In this document: piece after piece, positions 1 through 5,197 of the stretch
Layout of the letters: each line of letters begins with the position of its first letter
Position numbering within the stretch: position 1 is the first letter of the stretch
NCBI GenBank assembly: GCA_002381045.1
Contig: DFWT01000028.1
Span: 1-7,555, forward strand
Source of the DNA: Rhodoferax sp. UBA4127
GTDB lineage: Bacteria > Pseudomonadota > Gammaproteobacteria > Burkholderiales > Burkholderiaceae_C
Length of the DNA: 7,555 nucleotides
Direction: 5' to 3'
The notes under the pieces: model-generated
What the model was told of the DNA's origin: nothing
The model's input: the letters and a program-made list of their open reading frames with translations, nothing else
The model's database searches: none
Translations under genes and position numbers: made by a program

Positions 1-1661
1 TGGTCAAGCTGGGCATCCCGCGTGAGAACGTCTGGGTCACCGACATTGCCGGTGTGGTGTTTGAGGGTCGCACCGAGCTGATGGATCCCGACAAAGCCCA
101 ATATGCACAAAAGACTGATGCACGCCGTCTGGGCGAGGTGATTGACAACGCTGATGTCTTTTTGGGCTTGTCTGCCGGTGGTGTACTCAAACCTGACATG
201 GTGGCACGCATGGCGGCCAACCCCATCATCTTTGCGCTGGCCAACCCCACGCCTGAAATTACGCCAGAAGAGGTCAAGAAGGTGCGCAGTGACGCCATCA
301 TTGGCACCGGTCGCTCGGATTACCCGAACCAGATCAACAACATCTTGTGCTTTCCCTATATCTTTCGTGGGGCGCTGGATGCGGGCGCGTCCACCATCAC
401 CATCGAGATGGAAATGGCGGCGGTACACGCCATTGCAGAATTGGCCCAGGCCGAACAAAGCGAGGTGGTCGCAGCCGCGTATGCAGGCGAACCGCTGGCC
501 TTCGGACGGGAATACCTGATACCCAAACCGTTCGATCCGCGCTTGATGATGAAGGTGGCACCCGCCGTGGCTCAGGCCGCGCTGGACAGTGGTGTGGCCT
601 TGCGCCCCATTACCGACATGGACGCCTACCGCGAACGCTTGCAAAGCTTTGTGTATGCCTCTGGCACCGTCATGAAGCCAATCTTCACCGCTGCGAAAAA
701 GGGACTCAAAAAACGGGTGGCCTTTTCCGAGGGCGAAGAAGAACGGGTCCTGCGTGCGGCCCAAATCGTGGTTGACGAAGGCCTGGCGATGCCGACCCTG
801 ATAGGTCGACCCAGCGTGATTGCAGCTCGAATCGAGAATTTTGGTTTGCGTCTCAAAGAAGGCATCGATTACGAAGTCGTTAACGTCGAACTGGATATTC
901 GCTACCGCGACTTCTGGCAAACCTATCACCGTATGACAGAACGCAAGGGCATCACGGTACAGGTGGCCAAGATCGAAATGCGCCGACGTTTGACGCTCAT
1001 TGGCGCCATGTTGCTGCAAAAGGGCTATGTGGATGGGCTGATTTGTGGCACTTGGGGCACAACCTCCTTGCATTTGCAGTACATCGATCAGGTTCTGGGC
1101 CGACGTCCGGGGGTCAAAACCTATGCCGCCATGAACGGGTTGATGTTGCCAGGTCGACAGGTTTTTTTAGTGGATACCCATATCAATTACGACCCAACGG
1201 CTGAGCAATTGGCCGAAATCACCCAATTGGCGGCCGAAGAGATGCGACGTTTTGGCATTCCACCCAAAGTGGCTCTGTTGTCTCATTCCAATTTTGGTAG
1301 CAGCAACCAACCCAGCGCCATCAAGATGCGCGACACCCTGACGCTGCTGCGCGAGCAAGCGCCTTGGCTTGAAGTAGACGGTGAGATGCATGGCGATGTG
1401 GCGCTGGACGGCGCTGCCCGACGTGGCATCATGCCCCACAGCACGCTGGTGGGTGACGCTAATCTGCTGGTGCTACCCAACATCGATGCCGCCAACATCG
1501 CCTACAACCTGCTTAAGACAGCTGCAGGGGGCAATATTGCGGTCGGGCCGGTCTTGCTGGGCGCGGCAAAACCCGTCCACATACTGACGGCCAGCGCCAC
1601 CGTTCGACGAATCGTCAACATGACCGCACTTACAGTTGCGGATGCAAACGCCAATAGATAA
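1..1661 (+). CDS. maeB: NADP-dependent malic enzyme, MaeB type with PTA-like C-terminal domain (5' end missing)
   Basis: Catalyses oxidative decarboxylation of malate to pyruvate with NADPH formation in the cytoplasm, linking the TCA cycle to pyruvate and anabolic reducing power. The frame is already open at base 3 and runs to TAA at 1659-1661, giving about 552 visible residues. MaeB proteins are usually around 760, so roughly the first 200 residues (including the catalytic Tyr/Lys region) lie outside the window. Visible malic-domain motifs are LSAGGVLKP, ALANPTPE (234-257) and GRSDYPNQINN (309-341), typical of the NAD(P)-binding half. From about 672 (MKPIFTAAKKG) to the end is the phosphotransacetylase-like domain that defines the long MaeB class; in characterised MaeB enzymes it is regulatory rather than an active acetyltransferase. 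No frameshift is seen. It is followed by a hairpin terminator, so it is probably the last gene of its transcript. NADP preference is inferred from the family. Confidence 0.95.
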   Translation, partial: VKLGIPRENVWVTDIAGVVFEGRTELMDPDKAQYAQKTDARRLGEVIDNADVFLGLSAGGVLKPDMVARMAANPIIFALANPTPEITPEEVKKVRSDAIIGTGRSDYPNQINNILCFPYIFRGALDAGASTITIEMEMAAVHAIAELAQAEQSEVVAAAYAGEPLAFGREYLIPKPFDPRLMMKVAPAVAQAALDSGVALRPITDMDAYRERLQSFVYASGTVMKPIFTAAKKGLKKRVAFSEGEEERVLRAAQIVVDEGLAMPTLIGRPSVIAARIENFGLRLKEGIDYEVVNVELDIRYRDFWQTYHRMTERKGITVQVAKIEMRRRLTLIGAMLLQKGYVDGLICGTWGTTSLHLQYIDQVLGRRPGVKTYAAMNGLMLPGRQVFLVDTHINYDPTAEQLAEITQLAAEEMRRFGIPPKVALLSHSNFGSSNQPSAIKMRDTLTLLREQAPWLEVDGEMHGDVALDGAARRGIMPHSTLVGDANLLVLPNIDAANIAYNLLKTAAGGNIAVGPVLLGAAKPVHILTASATVRRIVNMTALTVADANANR

Positions 1662-1670
1662 GGCTTACTG

Positions 1671-1696
1671 AGTAAGTGTGCGCGTACTGACTTACT
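1671..1696 (+). repeat. Small imperfectly spaced inverted repeat just after maeB
   Basis: AGTAAGT (1671-1677) is the exact reverse complement of ACTTACT (1690-1696), with a 12-base loop. The segment also carries two direct copies of CTTACTG (1664-1670 and 1691-1697), and CTTACTGAGTAAG (1664-1676) is itself a short hairpin. There is no T-run after it, so it does not look like a terminator. It may be an mRNA 3'-end structure or chance. Confidence 0.35.
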
Positions 1697-1711
1697 GGTA
1701 ATTGCCTTACA

Positions 1712-1747
1712 CACTGCCCACAAATTGGGCAGTGACTTGCTTTTTTT
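1712..1747 (+). terminator. Probable rho-independent terminator of maeB
   Basis: A perfect 9-bp stem, CACTGCCCA (1712-1720) and TGGGCAGTG (1726-1734), with a 5-base loop, is followed after six bases by seven Ts (1741-1747). The T-run is set further from the stem than is ideal, so termination may be incomplete. It lies between maeB and the ribonuclease gene and suggests the latter has its own promoter in 1748-1816. I could not identify a convincing -35/-10 pair there. Confidence 0.65.
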
Positions 1748-1781
1748 CTGCGGATCAACGACACTCGCTCCCTTGGAAATA

Positions 1782-1793
1782 CGGGTTAACCCG
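1782..1793. promoter_or_regulatory. Perfect 12-bp palindrome upstream of the ribonuclease gene
   Basis: CGGGTTAACCCG is an uninterrupted perfect palindrome, ending 23 bases before the proposed ATG at 1817 and running into a second palindrome, CCGCGG (1791-1796). Its position in the presumed promoter/leader region makes a protein-binding operator possible. It could equally be a chance GC-rich palindrome. No regulator is identified. Confidence 0.3.
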
Positions 1794-1816
1794 CGGCTTT
1801 GTGGGATGCAGTGTCG

Positions 1817-2209
1817 ATGTCGTTTACTCGCAGTATCAAGTTAGTTCTCTCTGGTTTAGTGGTCGCTTCAGCAGTCTTAATGACTGGCGTACAAGCGAAA
1901 GCACCACCTTCTACCGACCTGCAGCAAACCATCAGTTTGGCCGAGTTGCCGGAACAAGGTAGTCGAATTTATGCACGTATCCACCAGGGTGGGCCGTTTG
2001 TCGCAGAGAAAGATGGTGTGGTTTTTGCCAATCGGGAACGTTTGTTACCGCGAAAGCAACGAGGTTTTTACCGCGAGTACACGGTGCCCACACCGGGCGT
2101 AAGTCACCGCGGAGTCAAACGCATTGTGTGCGGAGGTGAACGAACAAGCCCGGAGGTTTGTTATTACACCGCAGACCATTACGAGAGCTTTCGGCGAATC
2201 GTGCCCTGA
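1817..2209 (+). CDS. Exported guanyl-specific ribonuclease (barnase / RNase Sa / T1 superfamily)
   Basis: A 130-residue protein predicted to cleave single-stranded RNA after guanosine, acting outside the cytoplasm. Residues 1-27 form a classical signal peptide (basic MSFTRSIK, hydrophobic core about 9-24, VQA just before a likely cleavage at K28), leaving a mature domain of about 100 residues, the normal family size. Aligned by eye to RNase Sa, the guanine-binding segment is FANRE (70-74), the catalytic Glu is E87 in YREYTVPTPG, the phosphate-binding arginines are R98 and R102, and the catalytic His is H121 in ADHYESF. All key residues are present, so an active enzyme is expected. C105 and C115 are the only mature cysteines. 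The ATG at 1817 is preferred because the signal peptide then starts properly and GGGA (1803-1806) lies 10 bases upstream; TTG at 1799 or GTG at 1811 would add 6 or 2 residues. A barstar-like gene follows after 38 bases on the same strand, which strongly supports the assignment. Confidence 0.9.
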   Translation: MSFTRSIKLVLSGLVVASAVLMTGVQAKAPPSTDLQQTISLAELPEQGSRIYARIHQGGPFVAEKDGVVFANRERLLPRKQRGFYREYTVPTPGVSHRGVKRIVCGGERTSPEVCYYTADHYESFRRIVP

Positions 2210-2247
2210 GTTTGAAGAGTTAAGTTATTTAGTAAAGAAAGAAGACC

Positions 2248-2877
2248 ATGTCCTTAGTCCAGCCCTCATTTGCCCTGCCTGTTAGCGCGGCCGACGCACC
2301 TCTGCGCGGCATCCGCAGCAACATCGTGCAGTCGATCCGGGCGTTTCGCGTGCCAGACCTGCAAGAAGCCGCCATGGCCCTTGGCCACCACTTTCTGTAT
2401 GCCAACCTGGCGACAGCTCAAAGCAAACAGGATGTGCTCGATTTGATCAGCCAGCAATTCATCATGAACATTTCAGTGGGCAAGAACTTTGACTCGCTGT
2501 ATGACAGCCTGACCGATCCGGTTCACAAATCAGGCCCCCAGACCGGTTTCATTGCTGTGCTGGAACACATTCCGGCCAACGCCAAGTTTGACAAGGAAGC
2601 CCGCGAGCAATTGCTCGACATCTTCCGCGACACCGTTGATTATTGGGGTGACCGCAAGGTACCGTTTCGTGTCTTCTATTCTTTTTCAGTAGCACGTTCT
2701 GCCCAAGCGACAAGCTCAGCCGATGCCGCTCACTCCAGCGCACCGGGCACGCCCAGCAACATCGAACTGCTAACAGAGAACGGTGAGCGCATGCCTACTG
2801 ACAAGCTGCTGGACATTTCGCCACAAGCCTTGCGCATGAGCAGCCCCTTTAACGCGGGCTACTGGACCACGGTATAA
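2248..2877 (+). CDS. Barstar-family ribonuclease inhibitor with N- and C-terminal extensions
   Basis: A 209-residue protein without a signal peptide, predicted to bind and block barnase-type ribonucleases in the cytoplasm, protecting the producer from nuclease that is not exported. The barstar fold covers about residues 47-146. SVGKNFDSLYDSL (76-88) corresponds to barstar YYGENLDALWDCL, so D82 and D86 match the interface residues D35 and D39, Y85 replaces W38, and D128 in IFRDT stands where barstar has E76. Residues 1-46 (with NIVQSIRAFRVPDLQEA) precede the classical fold; from memory this type of N-terminus is common in betaproteobacterial barstar homologues. Residues 147-209 are a Ser/Ala/Pro-rich linker followed by a more ordered-looking tail of unknown role. 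Classical barstar has about 90 residues. The ATG at 2248 has only a weak purine-rich ribosome site (AAAGAAAGAAG) but no better start is seen. It is probably co-transcribed with the upstream ribonuclease and ends before a strong terminator. Confidence 0.88.
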   Translation: MSLVQPSFALPVSAADAPLRGIRSNIVQSIRAFRVPDLQEAAMALGHHFLYANLATAQSKQDVLDLISQQFIMNISVGKNFDSLYDSLTDPVHKSGPQTGFIAVLEHIPANAKFDKEAREQLLDIFRDTVDYWGDRKVPFRVFYSFSVARSAQATSSADAAHSSAPGTPSNIELLTENGERMPTDKLLDISPQALRMSSPFNAGYWTTV

Positions 2878-2906
2878 GCCAGTTACCGGGTTCGCCCTAC
2901 TGCCAG

Positions 2907-2931
2907 AAAGCCTGATTTGTTCAGGCTTTTT
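2907..2931 (+). terminator. Rho-independent terminator after the barstar gene, possibly bidirectional
   Basis: A perfect 9-bp stem, AAAGCCTGA (2907-2915) and TCAGGCTTT (2921-2929), has a 5-base loop and runs directly into TTTTT (2927-2931). It ends the ribonuclease-barstar transcript and sits in the 66-base convergent gap. Read on the minus strand the same stem lies 13 bases past the rsmA stop but is followed by only a short T-run, so it may also weakly terminate the lptD-surA-rsmA transcript. Confidence 0.85.
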
Positions 2932-2943
2932 GCATTGTGTTGC

Positions 2944-3711
2944 TCACAGAGCCAAAGCCAACTCAAGATAAGCCGACACTGGCACTTCCTCGGCACGCCG
3001 CTGCACATCAAACTGACCAGCAAACTGCCTGGCCTCTAGCCAACGACCCAGGGTGTGGCGCAATAGTTTGCGACGCTGACTGAAGGCCACTTGCACCAGT
3101 TCGCTCAGCAAATCAGGGTCTAGCGCGGCGCAATCGGGGTGCGGGACCATACGCACCACCGCACTGTCCACCCTGGGGGGTGGGTCAAAGCTTTCTGGGG
3201 GCACAAAAAGCACGTCTTCCATGGCATAGCGCCATTGCAGCATCACGCTCAGCCGCCCATACGCGGCGGTAGAAGGGCTTGCCACCATTCGGTCAATCAC
3301 TTCCTTTTGCAACATGAAGTGCTGATCTGCAATCACGTCCACGTACTGCAACAGGTGAAACAAAATGGGTGTAGAAATGTTGTAGGGCAAGTTGCCCACC
3401 ACCCGCAGTTTGTGATCGGTTTGTGCGGCTGCAAGCATTGCAAAATCAACCTTGAGTACATCCGACTCAATGACGGTCAACTGCCCATGGCTACGCAGGC
3501 GCTGCGCCAAGTCCCGATCGAGTTCGATCACCGTCAATGCACCCAGCCGCTCCACCAAAGGTTGCGTTAGCGCGGCCAAGCCTGGGCCAATTTCAACCAT
3601 CGCATCACCCGGTTTCGGGTCTATGGCTTGGACGATGGCGTCAATGATGCCGTGGTCGGCCAGAAAATGCTGACCAAAACGCTTGCGCGGGATATGTGTG
3701 CCGTGTTTCAC
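2944..3711 (-). CDS. rsmA: 16S rRNA (adenine(1518)-N6/adenine(1519)-N6)-dimethyltransferase
   Basis: RsmA/KsgA uses S-adenosylmethionine to dimethylate A1518 and A1519 in the 3'-terminal hairpin of 16S rRNA, a late step of 30S assembly; loss gives kasugamycin resistance in E. coli. I chose GTG at 3711, giving 255 residues, because the protein then begins MKHGTHIPRKRFGQHFL, the usual start of the family, with AAGG a few bases upstream. An upstream extension to 3783 is open but reads as non-family sequence. Visible motifs are the N-terminal RKRFGQHFL (9-17), the SAM-binding motif VEIGPGLAALT (39-49; the commoner family form is GLGALT), the acidic ribose-contacting VIELD (61-65), the catalytic NLPYNIS (107-113), QKEVIDRM (135-142), and the C-terminal helical domain with FSQRRKLLR (210-218). 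It is the last gene of the lptD-surA-rsmA series, starting 110 bases after the surA stop. Confidence 0.96.
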   Translation of the reverse strand: MKHGTHIPRKRFGQHFLADHGIIDAIVQAIDPKPGDAMVEIGPGLAALTQPLVERLGALTVIELDRDLAQRLRSHGQLTVIESDVLKVDFAMLAAAQTDHKLRVVGNLPYNISTPILFHLLQYVDVIADQHFMLQKEVIDRMVASPSTAAYGRLSVMLQWRYAMEDVLFVPPESFDPPPRVDSAVVRMVPHPDCAALDPDLLSELVQVAFSQRRKLLRHTLGRWLEARQFAGQFDVQRRAEEVPVSAYLELALAL

Positions 3712-3718
3712 TGACGCC

Positions 3719-3802
3719 TTATTGCACTTCCAAATCGTTTGCATCCAGGCGCGAAGCCGCGGGCAAAGCACTGGCCACGACAAGACAACGCATCAACGAC
3801 AT
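3719..3802 (-). CDS. Possible 27-codon ORF between surA and rsmA (weakly supported)
   Basis: In the 110-base surA-rsmA gap, an ATG at 3802 opens a frame of 27 codons (MSLMRCLVVASALPAAS and so on, ending LEVQ) that stops at 3719, just 7 bases before the rsmA GTG. The AAGG overlapping its TAA is the apparent rsmA ribosome site, an arrangement that would suit translational coupling. No ribosome site of its own is evident, and it resembles no family I recognise. It could be a leader peptide, the last codons of a deleted gene at this position (E. coli has pdxA here), or chance. I see no convincing PdxA C-terminal sequence in it. Confidence 0.2.
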   Translation of the reverse strand: MSLMRCLVVASALPAASRLDANDLEVQ

Positions 3803-3821
3803 AGATGACTTAGAAGAGGAT

Positions 3822-5189
3822 TTAGAGCGGTGGCTCACGCAACTCAACGTAGGTGCGCCCGCGCAGCTCCTGCGCCCAGGTGCGGTAAGCGTCATCGTAC
3901 TTTTTCTCACGCAGCAGGGCGCGCACCGCGTCACGTTGCTGGGCTTTGGTCAACGTGGCTTTGCGCCGCTCCAGCAGCTGGATTAAATGCACGCCAAATC
4001 TGGACACCACCGGGTCACTCACCTCGCCCGGAGCCAAACGATTCATGGCGGATTCAAACTCTGGCACAAACATACCCGGACTGGCCCACCCCAGTTCGCC
4101 ACCTTGCACCGCACTGCCATCTTGCGAATGCTCCTTCGCAAGTGCCGCAAAGTCAGCCTGTCCAGACACCACCTGCTTCTTGAAGTCCAGCAGTTTTTGT
4201 CGAGCTTGAGACTCGCTCAGCTGGGCATTGGGCACCAGCAAAATATGCCGACTGTGGCTTTGTATGACCGCCGCGGTAGGTAATTCGGCACTGCCTTTTT
4301 CAATAACTTTGAGCACATGAAAACCTGCAGGTGAACGAACCGGCTCCGATATATCACCCACGGCTAAGGCGCGGGTGGCCTCGACAAACAATTCCGGGTA
4401 GCGGCTGGCCTCACGGAGTCCCAATTGGCCGCCATTGGTGAAGTCCGTGGTGTCCGAGAATTCGCGCACCAGGCCGGCAAAGTCCTCGCCCGCCTTGGCC
4501 CGTACGAGCGCCCGTTCAGCACGTTTGCGCAGGGCCTGTGTTTGTTCTGAAGATGCCGTATCTGGCACCGCCACAAGAATCTGCGCCAGGTTCAATTGCA
4601 CCTTGCTCAGGTCCTGTTTGGTTTGCTGCTCAGCCAGGTACTGGTCCACTTCGAGCTCGGTCACACGTACCCGCCCCTCCACCTCGCGCTCCCGCACCCG
4701 TTGCAACAAAATCTGGTCGCGCAATTGCGCCCTGAACTGTGACTGCGGTACACCGTCACGCTCAACCCGCCGGCGCAATTCGGCCACATCGATCTGGTTT
4801 TGCTGCGCAATGGATTGCTCAGCCTGGTCAATGGCCGCTTCTTCCACCCTGACACCCGAGTCGCGGGCCAGTTGCAATTGCGCCTTGATGTTGATGAGGT
4901 TGTCCAGCACATCGGGGGCCAGCACGCGTATGTCGGGCTGCGGCCGGCGCTGGGCGGAAAGTTGCTGCAATACCTGTTGAATCTCGCGGCGCACCTCGTT
5001 GTTGGTGATGGGCTCGGAGTTCACAATGGCCACGATGAAATCGGCCTGCTCTGAGACTACAGCCGCTGGTGGGGTAGTTTCTGTCGCGTTCAGCGTCGGG
5101 CTGGTGCCGATACGCAAACCCTGCGCATGCGTTAGGCCGGCGGCCAAGCACAGCATGGCCAAAGTGATGGACTTGAGGCGGTAAATCAT
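3822..5189 (-). CDS. surA: Periplasmic chaperone / peptidyl-prolyl isomerase SurA
   Basis: SurA carries unfolded outer-membrane beta-barrel proteins across the periplasm to the BAM complex, LptD being a notable client, and has parvulin-type isomerase domains. The 455-residue product has a signal peptide (residues 1-22, THA before cleavage at Q23). An N-terminal chaperone segment covers about 48-175 (FIVAIVNSEPITNNEV onward). Parvulin domain 1 spans about 200-298 and parvulin domain 2 about 311-408. Domain 2 has the canonical SRHILL, GGELGWASPGMFVPEF and SDPVVSRFGVHLI signatures; domain 1 is more divergent (LAQILV, GGQLGLREASRYPELF), as in many SurA proteins. A short C-terminal helix completes the chaperone module. 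ATG at 5189 is preferred; TTG at 5201 would overlap the lptD stop and add four residues. It begins 8 bases after lptD with no strong ribosome site, so translation is probably coupled to lptD. Confidence 0.96.
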   Translation of the reverse strand: MIYRLKSITLAMLCLAAGLTHAQGLRIGTSPTLNATETTPPAAVVSEQADFIVAIVNSEPITNNEVRREIQQVLQQLSAQRRPQPDIRVLAPDVLDNLINIKAQLQLARDSGVRVEEAAIDQAEQSIAQQNQIDVAELRRRVERDGVPQSQFRAQLRDQILLQRVREREVEGRVRVTELEVDQYLAEQQTKQDLSKVQLNLAQILVAVPDTASSEQTQALRKRAERALVRAKAGEDFAGLVREFSDTTDFTNGGQLGLREASRYPELFVEATRALAVGDISEPVRSPAGFHVLKVIEKGSAELPTAAVIQSHSRHILLVPNAQLSESQARQKLLDFKKQVVSGQADFAALAKEHSQDGSAVQGGELGWASPGMFVPEFESAMNRLAPGEVSDPVVSRFGVHLIQLLERRKATLTKAQQRDAVRALLREKKYDDAYRTWAQELRGRTYVELREPPL

Positions 5190-5197
5190 GAAACGAA

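Noticed and set aside
1735..1816. Sigma-70 promoter for the RNase gene (for example TTGCTT at 1737 with GACACT at 1760)
   Set aside because: The best -10 candidate matches only half of the consensus; a promoter is likely somewhere here but no particular pair can be supported by eye.
1702..1962. Plus-strand 86-codon frame overlapping the maeB terminator and the RNase start
   Set aside because: It would read through the terminator hairpin and overlap the signal peptide region of the RNase in another frame; no family resemblance.
3712..3783. N-terminal extension of RsmA to an ATG at 3783
   Set aside because: The extra 24 residues do not resemble the family, while the GTG at 3711 has an AAGG upstream and gives the normal N-terminus and length.
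4435..4980. 181-residue plus-strand open frame opposite surA
   Set aside because: Product is Ser/Arg/Cys-rich with low-complexity character, typical of the antisense of Ala/Glu/Arg-rich coding sequence; surA on the other strand is certain.
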